From Gammaproteobacteria bacterium (GTDB lineage: Bacteria > Pseudomonadota > Gammaproteobacteria > GCA-001735895), in assembly GCA_015494335.1 (NCBI GenBank), contig WGBK01000086.1, positions 1 to 15,947 on the forward strand: 15,947 bases of DNA. The letters run 5' to 3'. Under the pieces are notes generated by a model. The model did no database searches. It saw only the letters and a list, made by a program, of their open reading frames with translations, and had not been told where the DNA came from. Position 1 is the first letter of the stretch. Each line of letters opens with the position of its first letter. A program made the translations under genes and the position numbers. This document shows, in pieces, positions 1-7,508 of the stretch.

Positions 1-201
1 GGCGAGGTCATAAAAAGACTGGAGCAGGCGGGCAAAGCCGTTAGAATTGACGACTGCTCGCGCACCGACCTGCTGAACGCCGACGAATGCTTCGTCTGCA
101 ACAGCGTGCAGGGCATACGCGCCCTGACGCGCATCGGCGACCGCACGATTCCGGTCGGCCCCGTGACCCGCAACCTGCAACGCATCTTCGATGGACATTG
201 A
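1..201 (+). CDS. pabC: Aminodeoxychorismate lyase, C-terminal part (5' end outside window)
   Basis: The frame is open from base 1 and ends at TGA 199-201, giving the last 66 residues of a protein. The stretch LLNADECFVCNSVQGIRAL followed by a glycine/proline-rich end (IGDRTIPVGPVT) is the C-terminal signature of fold-type IV PLP enzymes of the PabC/IlvE family, where the 'ADE.F.CNS..GI' segment lines the cofactor site. PabC converts 4-amino-4-deoxychorismate to p-aminobenzoate and pyruvate in cytosolic folate synthesis. The following gene, mltG, supports PabC rather than IlvE or D-amino acid transaminase, because pabC-mltG-tmk-holB is a well-known proteobacterial order. The catalytic lysine lies upstream of the window and cannot be checked. 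Confidence 0.85.
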   Translation, partial: GEVIKRLEQAGKAVRIDDCSRTDLLNADECFVCNSVQGIRALTRIGDRTIPVGPVTRNLQRIFDGH

Positions 202-240
202 GATTCGTACCCCGACAACCCGCAATCCGGTGACCCCGAA

Positions 241-1281
241 GTGAAGGCCTGGCTGCTGCGCGGACTGCTGCTGGCCGTGATTGCCGGCCTGCTGCTGGCC
301 GGTTTCGCCGGCTGGCGCTATGCACAGTTCCGCGAGGCCCCGCTGAACCTGCCGGAACAGGACGCCGTGTTCACCATCGACAACGGCAGTTCCCTGCGCC
401 AGGTTGCGCGCAAGCTGGCTGCCAAGGGCTACATCGAGGATCCCTGGCTGTTCGAATTCCTCGCCCGCAGCCGGCCCGAAGGCGGCACCATCAAGGCCGG
501 CGAATACCGCATCGAAGCCGGCGATACCCCCGAGACCCTGCTGCGGCGCTTCCGTGAGGGCGCGTCCATCGAATACGCCTTCACAATCATCGAGGGATGG
601 ACCTTCCGCCAGCTGCGCGAAGCCCTGGCCCGGGATCCGGTGCTGGTCCAAACCCTCGGAGGAAAGACTTCCGACGAGGAAATCATGCAACGCCTCGACC
701 ACCCCGGACAACACCCCGAGGGTCGCTTCCTGCCCGACACCTATCACTTCCCGCGCGGCACCACCGACCTGCAGTTCCTCGAACGGGCCTACCACGCAAT
801 GGAAAAGACGCTTGAATCGGAGTGGCAGAAGAAGGCGCCGGATCTGCCCCTCAAGACGCCCTACGAAGCGCTGATCCTGGCCTCGATCATCGAGAAGGAA
901 ACCGGAGCCGCCTTCGAACGCCCGCTGATTGCCTCGGTGTTCATCCGGCGCCTGAAGAAGGGCATGCGCCTGCAGACCGATCCGACCGTCATCTACGGCC
1001 TCGGCGCCGGCTTCGACGGCAACATCCGCTACCGTGACCTGAAGAAGAAAACTCCCTACAACACCTACCTGATCAAGGGACTTCCGCCGACGCCGATCGC
1101 GCTGCCGGGTCGCGATGCGATCCATGCTGCCCTGCACCCGGCCGACAGCGACGCGCTCTATTTCGTTGCCAAGGGCGACGGCACCCACTATTTCTCCCGC
1201 ACCCTCGAGGAGCACAACCGCGCGGTCAGCAAGTACCAGCTCAAGGGGAGAAAGCCAAGGCGCAAGGCGGAACCCGGATGA
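241..1281 (+). CDS. mltG: Endolytic murein transglycosylase MltG
   Basis: This 346-residue protein matches the YceG/MltG family in length and layout. A short basic N-terminus and one membrane segment (about residues 4-25) anchor it in the inner membrane, with the rest periplasmic. A LysM-like region (about 40-105) precedes the YceG catalytic domain. The catalytic glutamate is in LASIIEKET at E218, the same number as in E. coli MltG, and the conserved PYNTYLIKGLPPTPIALPG segment follows near residue 275. MltG cleaves nascent peptidoglycan strands and is thought to release or terminate growing glycan chains. The GTG at 241 is the first start codon after the pabC stop in this frame. No strong ribosome site precedes it, so translation may depend on pabC read-through. 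The next gene begins 10 bp after the stop. Confidence 0.95.
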   Translation: MKAWLLRGLLLAVIAGLLLAGFAGWRYAQFREAPLNLPEQDAVFTIDNGSSLRQVARKLAAKGYIEDPWLFEFLARSRPEGGTIKAGEYRIEAGDTPETLLRRFREGASIEYAFTIIEGWTFRQLREALARDPVLVQTLGGKTSDEEIMQRLDHPGQHPEGRFLPDTYHFPRGTTDLQFLERAYHAMEKTLESEWQKKAPDLPLKTPYEALILASIIEKETGAAFERPLIASVFIRRLKKGMRLQTDPTVIYGLGAGFDGNIRYRDLKKKTPYNTYLIKGLPPTPIALPGRDAIHAALHPADSDALYFVAKGDGTHYFSRTLEEHNRAVSKYQLKGRKPRRKAEPG

Positions 1282-1291
1282 GAAAAGACCC

Positions 1292-1942
1292 ATGAGCAAA
1301 CAAAAAACCGACATGATCGTGATCGACGGCGTCGACGGCGCCGGCAAGGGCGTACAATCCCGGCTGCTGCACCAGTCCTTCCAGGATGCCGGCCTGACCT
1401 GCATCCTGACTCGCGAGCCCGGCGGTTCGCCGGCCGCCGAGGAGATCCGCGAACTGCTGGTCTGCGGCGAGCCGGAAAAGTGGGACAGCCTGACCGAGCT
1501 GTTGCTGATGTACGCCGCCCGACGGGCTCACCTGCGCGACACCATCTGGCCGGCCCTGGAGCGGGGCAGCTGGGTCATCTCCGACCGTTTCGCGGACTCC
1601 AGCCGCGCCTTCCAGGGCATCGCCGGCGAGCTGGGACTGGAGGTCGTCGAACAGGTCCACCGCATCACCGTCGGCGACTTCCGTCCCGGCCTGGTGCTGA
1701 TTCTCGACCTCGACGAGGAGGTCGCATTGGCCCGGGCTGCAGCCCGCGGCGAGGGCGAAGACCGCTTCGAGAAGAAGGGCGCCGAGTACCAGCGGAAAGT
1801 GCGCCAGGCCTTCCGCCAGATTGCGGAATCCGACCCGGAACAGTATCGGCTCATCGATGCCTCCGGCGATGTCGAGACTGTGCGTGACCGCATTCTGGCC
1901 GCGGTCAACCAGCGTTTTGGCCTGGAATTGAAGCCACGATGA
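1292..1942 (+). CDS. tmk: Thymidylate kinase with an atypical P-loop
   Basis: This 216-residue protein has thymidylate kinase architecture. It carries an N-terminal P-loop (IDGVDGAGKGVQ, residues 11-22), the DR(Y/F) motif as SDRFADSSRAFQG, a Walker-B-like strand before a conserved Leu-Asp (RPGLVLILDLD), and a LID segment rich in Arg (AARGEGEDRFEKKG) as in bacterial enzymes. Tmk phosphorylates dTMP to dTDP in the cytosol. The oddity is in the P-loop: K19 is followed by Gly20 and Val21, whereas the family normally has Ser/Thr directly after the lysine, or as in adenylate kinases Gly then Thr. The usual hydroxyl ligand for Mg-ATP is therefore missing. The remaining motifs look intact, so this is called a functional or specialised tmk rather than a decayed gene. 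ATG 1292 is preceded by a weak GAGAAAA element. The stop overlaps the holB start as ATGA. Confidence 0.88.
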   Translation: MSKQKTDMIVIDGVDGAGKGVQSRLLHQSFQDAGLTCILTREPGGSPAAEEIRELLVCGEPEKWDSLTELLLMYAARRAHLRDTIWPALERGSWVISDRFADSSRAFQGIAGELGLEVVEQVHRITVGDFRPGLVLILDLDEEVALARAAARGEGEDRFEKKGAEYQRKVRQAFRQIAESDPEQYRLIDASGDVETVRDRILAAVNQRFGLELKPR

Positions 1943-2955
1943 GCGCTGTCTCGACCCCGGATGGCGAAAGCACGGCCCTTGTCAATGCGGTCACGCCTGC
2001 GGCCCGGCCCTGGCAAAAGGCACTGATTCGGCAGCTGCTGCAATTGCGGCAGCAGGACCGCCTGCCACACGGCTTGCTGATCGAACTCGGCACCCGTGCC
2101 GACAGCCGGGATTTCGGCTGGCTGCTGGGGCAGGCGCTGCTGTGCAGCAATCCCGGGCAGGTTCCCTGCGGGCACTGCGAGAGCTGTCGCCTGATGCTGG
2201 CCAACAGCCATCCCGATTTCAGTTTCGTGACGCGCGAGCGCAACCCGAAGCGCGATCACAAGCTCAACCGCGACATCTCGGTGGACCAGATCCGGCAGTT
2301 GATCCATCGCCTGAGCCTGACCCGCAGCCAGGGGCCGGGGCGCTGCGCCCTGATCTACCCGGCCGAACGCATGAACCGGGAAGCCGCCAACAGCCTGCTC
2401 AAGACCCTCGAGGAACCCGCGCCGGGCACTACGCTGATCCTGCTCACCCACCATGCCGCGCGGTTGCCGATCACCATTCGCAGCCGTTGCCAGCGCTGGC
2501 GCATCGATCATCCTCCGCGGGAGGAAGCCGAGGACTGGCTGGCAGGGCAGGGCGTGGCGGCGGAACGCATCCCGACCGCGCTCGGCGTGGCCTGCGGCGA
2601 TCCGGAACAGGCACTGCTGCTCGAGGGGAACGGCTTCCTCGACAAGCAGCAGGCCTTCGAGAAACAGCTTCAGGACTTTCTTGCGCAGCGCATCGACGCC
2701 CCGTCCCTGGTCGCCGCGCAAAAGGATCTGGACAACGACGAATGGCGTCAATTGATCCGCGACAGCCTGCTCTTGCGCATCCGCGAACAGGCCGAAGGCG
2801 GTATCGACGAGGCCGGCAAGCAGCGGCTGAAGCAATTGCTCGCGCTGTTCGCGCGCAGCGAACGCCCCCTGCAGGTGGAGGAAACCAACCTCAATCTTCA
2901 ACTGCAGCTGGAAGATCTGCTACTATCCATGAAACACGCCATTCAACGAGGGTAA
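1939..2955 (+). CDS. holB: DNA polymerase III subunit delta prime
   Basis: This 338-residue protein is the clamp-loader stator subunit, which with delta and tau/gamma opens the beta clamp onto DNA. It has the AAA+ layout. A degenerate Walker A region near residues 45-60 (GLLIELGTRADSRDF) lacks the GKT, consistent with delta prime not hydrolysing ATP. A zinc module follows with C69, C77, C80 and C83. Next come the ALIYPAERMNREAANSLLKT helix and LEEPAPGTTLILLTH, and the SRC motif (S182-R183-C184), which supplies the arginine finger to the neighbouring ATPase subunit. The gene is translationally coupled to tmk through the ATGA overlap at 1939-1942, and pilZ starts 3 bp after its stop. The N-terminus is about 20 residues longer than E. 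coli HolB, with a low-complexity start. Confidence 0.94.
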   Translation: MSAVSTPDGESTALVNAVTPAARPWQKALIRQLLQLRQQDRLPHGLLIELGTRADSRDFGWLLGQALLCSNPGQVPCGHCESCRLMLANSHPDFSFVTRERNPKRDHKLNRDISVDQIRQLIHRLSLTRSQGPGRCALIYPAERMNREAANSLLKTLEEPAPGTTLILLTHHAARLPITIRSRCQRWRIDHPPREEAEDWLAGQGVAAERIPTALGVACGDPEQALLLEGNGFLDKQQAFEKQLQDFLAQRIDAPSLVAAQKDLDNDEWRQLIRDSLLLRIREQAEGGIDEAGKQRLKQLLALFARSERPLQVEETNLNLQLQLEDLLLSMKHAIQRG

Positions 2956-2958
2956 ACC

Positions 2959-3303
2959 ATGGCCGCACCGAGTCAGGGCATTCTGTCGCTCAACATCAAG
3001 GACAAGCAGGCGCTCTACGCCGCCTACATGCCCTTCGTCAAGAACGGCGGCCTGTTCATACCCACCAACAAGCAGTACAAGCTCGGCGACGAGGTGTTCA
3101 TGCTGCTGACGCTGATGGAAGACAAGGAACGCCTGCCAGTGGCCGGCAAGATCATCTGGATCACCCCCCAGGGCGCTCAAAGCAACAAGGCCGCCGGCAT
3201 CGGCGTGCAGTTCAGCGAGCAGGACAACGGCGCTACCCACAACAAGATCGAAGGCTACCTCGCCGGCGCCCTGCAGGCCGATAGACCCACCCACACCATG
3301 TAA
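2959..3303 (+). CDS. pilZ: Type IV pilus PilZ protein
   Basis: This 114-residue single-domain protein matches the original PilZ (P. aeruginosa type) in length, in sequence (FVKNGGLFIPTNKQYKLGDEVF, VAGKIIWITPQGAQ, GIGVQFSEQD) and in position between holB and tatD. PilZ acts in the cytoplasm in type IV pilus biogenesis, where it works with the PilB assembly ATPase and FimX in studied species. The RxxxR and [D/N]xSxxG c-di-GMP-binding motifs of most PilZ-domain proteins are absent, as is normal for this subfamily, so direct c-di-GMP binding is not expected. ATG 2959 is 6 nt after GAGGG (2948-2952), which sits over the end of holB, so the two genes are probably coupled. Its presence implies that type IV pilus genes lie elsewhere in the genome. 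Confidence 0.92.
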   Translation: MAAPSQGILSLNIKDKQALYAAYMPFVKNGGLFIPTNKQYKLGDEVFMLLTLMEDKERLPVAGKIIWITPQGAQSNKAAGIGVQFSEQDNGATHNKIEGYLAGALQADRPTHTM

Positions 3304-3357
3304 AATCGCAGCGCCCCCGCGGCGTATACTCTGCGGTTTCCGGATACCGTAGCCCCC

Positions 3358-4131
3358 ATGTATTTCGATTCCCACTGCCATCTCGACCGCATCGACCTGG
3401 CCGATTTCGACGATGATCTCGGAACCCTGCTGGCCCGCAGCCGTGAGCAGGGCGTCGAGAACATGGTTTGCATCGGCGTCGATCTCGAATCCTTCGAGGC
3501 CATGTACCGCCTGGTCGAACCCCTCGAAGGCGTGTATGCCACGGTCGGCGTGCACCCCGACTACAAGGATTCCCGCGAACCGGGCATCGACGAGCTGGTT
3601 GAACTGGCCGCCCGCGACAAGATTGTCGCCATCGGGGAAACCGGTCTCGACTATTTTCACACCGACGGGCCCGAGTGGCAACGCGAACGCTTCCGCCTGC
3701 ATGTCGAGGCCGCGATCCGCGCCGACAAGCCGCTGGTGATCCATACCCGCCAGGCACGCGAGGATACCCTCGGCATCCTGCGCGAGCAGGGCGCGGAAAG
3801 GGTCGGCGGCGTGCTGCACTGCTTCACCGAGGACTGGGACATGGCCCGGCAGGCCATTGATCTCGGCTTCTACATCTCCATTTCCGGCATCGTCACCTTC
3901 CACCAGGCGCAGAATGTGCGCGACATGGCCGTGAAGATACCCGCCGACCGGTTGCTGATCGAGACCGATTCGCCCTGGCTTGCTCCGGTGCCCCATCGCG
4001 GCAAGACCAACTACCCCGGCCATGTGCGCCTGGTGGCCGAGAAGCTGGCCGAGATCCGCGGCGTCCCGCTGCCCGAACTGGCCGCGCAGACCGCCGACAA
4101 CGCCCGCCGGCTGTTCCGGATCGACGCATGA
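3358..4131 (+). CDS. TatD-family metal-dependent hydrolase (YcfH-like DNase)
   Basis: This 257-residue TIM-barrel hydrolase has the complete TatD metal set: H6 and H8 in DSHCHLD, E94 in IGETGLDYF, H129 in VIHTRQA, H154 in HCFTED and D204 in ETDSPWLAP. TatD proteins are divalent-metal 3'-5' exonucleases or DNases acting on DNA or RNA ends in the cytoplasm. The copy in the tmk-holB-pilZ cluster corresponds to the YcfH branch. The ATG at 3358 gives the canonical MYFDSHCHLD start. It lies 54 bp beyond pilZ with no clear ribosome site. The stop overlaps the next start as ATGA (4128-4131). The exact in vivo substrate is not established for this branch. Confidence 0.9.
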   Translation: MYFDSHCHLDRIDLADFDDDLGTLLARSREQGVENMVCIGVDLESFEAMYRLVEPLEGVYATVGVHPDYKDSREPGIDELVELAARDKIVAIGETGLDYFHTDGPEWQRERFRLHVEAAIRADKPLVIHTRQAREDTLGILREQGAERVGGVLHCFTEDWDMARQAIDLGFYISISGIVTFHQAQNVRDMAVKIPADRLLIETDSPWLAPVPHRGKTNYPGHVRLVAEKLAEIRGVPLPELAAQTADNARRLFRIDA

Positions 4132-5465
4132 GCAAGCGAGGAGTCGAACTGCTGGCGCCCGCCGGCAACTACCGCAACCTGCAATACGCCATCGCCTACG
4201 GCGCCGACGCCGTCTATGCCGGACAGCCGCGCTACTCGCTGAGGGTGCGCAACAACGACTTCAAGCAGGAAAACCTGGCACGCGGCATCGACCTGGCCCA
4301 CGAAAACGGCGTCAAGTTCTTCGTCGCCAGCAACATCCTGCCCCACAACAGCAAGATCAGGACCTACATGGCGGACATGGAGCCGGTCATCGCGATGGGT
4401 CCCGATGCCCTGATCATGGCCGATCCGGGCCTGATCATGCTGGTGCGCGAGCGCTGGCCCGAGCAGGTGATCCACCTCTCGGTGCAGGCCAACGCGGTCA
4501 ACTGGGCGGCGGTGCGTTTCTGGCAATCCATCGGCATCCAGCGGGTGATCCTGTCGCGCGAACTGTCGCTGGAAGAGGTCGAGGAGATTCGCCAGCAATG
4601 CCCGGACATCGAGCTCGAGGTGTTCGTGCACGGCGCGCTGTGCATTGCCTATTCGGGCCGCTGCCTGCTGTCCGGCTATGCCAACCACCGGGATCCCAAC
4701 CAGGGTAGCTGCACCAACACCTGCCGCTGGAAATACGATGCCCACCCGGCGGCGGAAACGGCCGAGGGCAACTATGTGCCGGTGGTCGAACCGGAAGTCC
4801 GCCTCGGCGAGCCGACCCTGGGCATCGGCCGGCCCACCGACCAGGTGTTCCTGCTGCAGGAGGAAACCCGGCCCGGCGAATACATGCCCGCCTTCGAGGA
4901 CGAGCACGGCACCTACATCATGAACTCCAAGGATCTGCGCGCGGTGCAGCATGTGCAGCGCCTGATCGACATCGGCGTGGATTCGCTGAAGATCGAGGGA
5001 CGCACCAAGTCCCACTACTATGTGGCGCGCACCACCCAGGTCTACCGCCGCGCCATCGACGCCGCGCTGGCCGGCGAACCCTTCGACATGAAGCTGATGG
5101 ACGACCTGGAGAAACTCTCCAACCGCGGCTACACGGAAGGCTTCTACCGCCGCCATGTGCACGACGAATACCAGAGCTACGAGCAGGGCAGCTCGAAGGG
5201 CGAGAAACAGCAGTTCGTCGGCGAGGTCATCGAAGTGGACCGGGAGCAGGGCATGCTGCGCGTCGAGGCCAAGAACCGCTTCGGCGTCGGCGACCGCATC
5301 GAACTGATGACACCCGGCGGCAACCTCGAATTCGAGCTGCAGGAGATGTACGACGAGAAGGGTGCGGAGAAGCCGCAGGCCCCCGGCTCCGGTCACATCG
5401 TGCGCATACCGGTGCCTGCCGAGGCCCTGCAGGAAAAGGGGCTGTTGCTCAAATCACTCGGATGA
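4128..5465 (+). CDS. trhP: Prephenate-dependent tRNA uridine(34) hydroxylase TrhP (YegQ, U32 family)
   Basis: This 445-residue protein is closely similar to E. coli YegQ along its length, including LLAPAGNYRNLQYAIAYGAD, YAGQPRYSLRVRNN, LSVQANAVNW and VILSRELSLEE. Four cysteines (C172, C179, C195, C199) in the HGALC-to-CTNTCRW region are the expected Fe-S ligands of the peptidase U32 fold. A C-terminal beta-rich domain (about 345-445) is also present. Despite the old 'peptidase U32' label, TrhP hydroxylates U34 of tRNAs to ho5U using prephenate, the first step toward cmo5U that widens wobble decoding. It is coupled to tatD by a 4-bp overlap. Its stop lies inside the 3' end of the convergent fadJ (12-bp overlap), so no separate terminator fits between them. 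Confidence 0.93.
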   Translation: MSKRGVELLAPAGNYRNLQYAIAYGADAVYAGQPRYSLRVRNNDFKQENLARGIDLAHENGVKFFVASNILPHNSKIRTYMADMEPVIAMGPDALIMADPGLIMLVRERWPEQVIHLSVQANAVNWAAVRFWQSIGIQRVILSRELSLEEVEEIRQQCPDIELEVFVHGALCIAYSGRCLLSGYANHRDPNQGSCTNTCRWKYDAHPAAETAEGNYVPVVEPEVRLGEPTLGIGRPTDQVFLLQEETRPGEYMPAFEDEHGTYIMNSKDLRAVQHVQRLIDIGVDSLKIEGRTKSHYYVARTTQVYRRAIDAALAGEPFDMKLMDDLEKLSNRGYTEGFYRRHVHDEYQSYEQGSSKGEKQQFVGEVIEVDREQGMLRVEAKNRFGVGDRIELMTPGGNLEFELQEMYDEKGAEKPQAPGSGHIVRIPVPAEALQEKGLLLKSLG

Positions 5466-7508
5466 GGGCAATAACTCGTCCCAACCGTCATCGGGCCTGA
5501 AGCGTTCGCCGAAGCGCTGCTGGAACAGCTCCAGTTGCTGTTTCAGGCGGATGACGCCCTGGGATCGAATATAGTGGATCGGGCCGCCGTGGAAGGGCGC
5601 AAAGCCTGTGCCGAAGATGACGCCGGCATCGAGCAGATCCTCGTCCTCCACCAGTTTCTCGCGCCGGCAGGCAACGGCCTCGTTGAGCAGCCTCAGTATC
5701 AGGCGATCCTGGATCTCCAGGGTATTGCCGGGGCTGGCATCACGGTCGCGCACGGGCCGGTTCTTTGTCCAGCGATAGAAACCGCGTCCAGCTTTCTTGC
5801 CCAGCTCCTTGCGCTCGACCTTGTCCTTGAGGATTTCCGGCGTTTCGAAGCCGTAGGCCGCCGACAGGTTGTCCGAAACCGACAGGCAGATATCGAGGCC
5901 CACGGTATCGGCCAGTTCCACCGGCCCCATCGGCATGCCGAAGGCCACCGCGGCTTCGTCGATGGCCTCGGGTGAAACGCCTTCCTCGAGCAGGATCACC
6001 GCCTCGATCAGGTAGGGCACGAGTATGCGGTTGACGAGGAAGCCCGGCGAACTGTTGACCGGCAGCGGCAGCTTGCCGATGTGACGGGTAAAGGCGGCTG
6101 CCTTCTCAACGACTTCCTTCGGGGTTTGCCGGGTCTTGACGATCTCCACCAGCGGCATCAGCGCGACCGGATTGAAGAAATGCAGCCCCACCAGCCGCTC
6201 CCCTTGCTCCAGCCCTTCGGCCAGATCCTCCAGCGGAATGCTCGAGGTGTTGGTGGCGAGCAGGGCATCCGGCTTCAGCTTCGGCTGCAATTGCCTGTAC
6301 AGCGACTGCTTGGCATCCCGGTTCTCGAAGATCGCCTCGATGACGACATCGGCATGGGCCACGCCATCGCCGTCGCAATCGGGCATCAGACGATCCGCCG
6401 CGGCCGTGCGCAGGTGACGGGGACGCAGCTTTTTCCGGAAAAGGGCGTGGGCGCGCTTGAAGGCATTGGCCAGATACACCGGCTTGCGATCCTGCAGGGT
6501 CACGCGCTGGCCCTTGAGGGCGCTCCAGGCCGCGATATCGCCGCCCATGATGCCTCCGCCGACCACATGCAAGCGCCGGGGCTCGAAACGCTTGCGATCG
6601 CCCAGGCCCTTGAGCCGGGTCTGCAGAAAGAACACGCGGATCAGGTTGCGCACGGTATCTCCGCGCGCCAGCCGTGCCACCGACCGTGCTTCCTCCATCA
6701 GCATGTTGCGGTCGCCGGCGTGTTTCTCCCACAGATCGATCAGGGCATAGGGGGCCGGATAATGCTCGGGGCGGGCCTTTTTCGCCACCTGCTTGCGCAG
6801 ATAGCCGGCCAGCAGGGGGCGCATCAAGGGCAGGGACTCGATACGGCCCAGGCGGGTCTGGCTCCGGGGCTGGGGCGCCGCCAGTATCGTCTGGCGGGCG
6901 GCCCGCTCCAGTTGCCGACGCGGCTGCGCAAGATCCACCAGCCCCATCTTCGCCGCGGCCCGCGCGCGCAGGGCACGGCCGGAGAGCATCAGTTCCAGCG
7001 CCTGGTGTGGCGGTATCATTCGCGTGAGCCGTACCACGCCGCCGAAACCGGGATGGATGCCGAGCTTCACCTCGGGCAGGCCGATGCGGGTGGCATCGTC
7101 ATCGCAGGCGATGCGGTAATCGCAGGCCAGGGCCAGTTCTGTGCCGCCGCCCATGCAGACGCCGTCGATCATCGCCAGCGTGGGGCAGGGCAGTGCCGCC
7201 AGCTGGTTGAAGACCTCCTGCCCGTGACGGATCAGCTTCAGGGCATCGTCCTCGCTCTCGATCTCGAGGAACTCGTGGATATCGGCACCCGCGATGAATC
7301 CGCCGGGCTTGCCGGAGCGGATCACCAGCCCGGTAGGCAGTTCCTGGTTGATCTGCTCGAGATAATCGGAAAGCTGGGACAGGACCTCGCGGGAAAGCAC
7401 ATTCTGCTTGCTGTCGCGCTTGTCCAGGGTCGCCCAGAGAATGCCACGATCGTCGAGGTCGAAATGCCAGTGGGATTGCTTGCACAGGGTAATGCCGGGG
7501 CTGCTCAT
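5454..7508 (-). CDS. fadJ: Fatty-acid oxidation complex alpha subunit (enoyl-CoA hydratase / 3-hydroxyacyl-CoA dehydrogenase)
   Basis: This bifunctional beta-oxidation enzyme has 684 residues, slightly shorter than E. coli FadJ (714) or FadB (729). The N-terminal crotonase domain has the oxyanion loop IAGADIHEF and both catalytic glutamates, E124 in GGGTELALACDYR and E146 in GLPEVKLGIHPGFGG. The NAD-binding domain begins at HVVGGGIMGGDIAAW (314-328). The dehydrogenase histidine is H443 in GLHFFNPVALMPLVEIV, followed by the SSPGFLVNRI hinge and C-terminal helical domain. It hydrates trans-2-enoyl-CoA and oxidises the product to 3-ketoacyl-CoA in the cytosol. ATG 7508 is chosen over upstream starts because it forms a 4-bp ATGA overlap with the thiolase stop and gives a typical N-terminus. 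Thiolase-first order favours FadIJ over FadBA. The 3' end overlaps trhP by 12 bp, tail to tail. Confidence 0.88.
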   Translation of the reverse strand: MSSPGITLCKQSHWHFDLDDRGILWATLDKRDSKQNVLSREVLSQLSDYLEQINQELPTGLVIRSGKPGGFIAGADIHEFLEIESEDDALKLIRHGQEVFNQLAALPCPTLAMIDGVCMGGGTELALACDYRIACDDDATRIGLPEVKLGIHPGFGGVVRLTRMIPPHQALELMLSGRALRARAAAKMGLVDLAQPRRQLERAARQTILAAPQPRSQTRLGRIESLPLMRPLLAGYLRKQVAKKARPEHYPAPYALIDLWEKHAGDRNMLMEEARSVARLARGDTVRNLIRVFFLQTRLKGLGDRKRFEPRRLHVVGGGIMGGDIAAWSALKGQRVTLQDRKPVYLANAFKRAHALFRKKLRPRHLRTAAADRLMPDCDGDGVAHADVVIEAIFENRDAKQSLYRQLQPKLKPDALLATNTSSIPLEDLAEGLEQGERLVGLHFFNPVALMPLVEIVKTRQTPKEVVEKAAAFTRHIGKLPLPVNSSPGFLVNRILVPYLIEAVILLEEGVSPEAIDEAAVAFGMPMGPVELADTVGLDICLSVSDNLSAAYGFETPEILKDKVERKELGKKAGRGFYRWTKNRPVRDRDASPGNTLEIQDRLILRLLNEAVACRREKLVEDEDLLDAGVIFGTGFAPFHGGPIHYIRSQGVIRLKQQLELFQQRFGERFRPDDGWDELLPSSE

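Noticed and set aside
3325..3330. TATACT as a -10 box for tatD
   Set aside because: No acceptable -35 lies 15-19 bp upstream, and the gene sits in a compact operon; kept out of the features.
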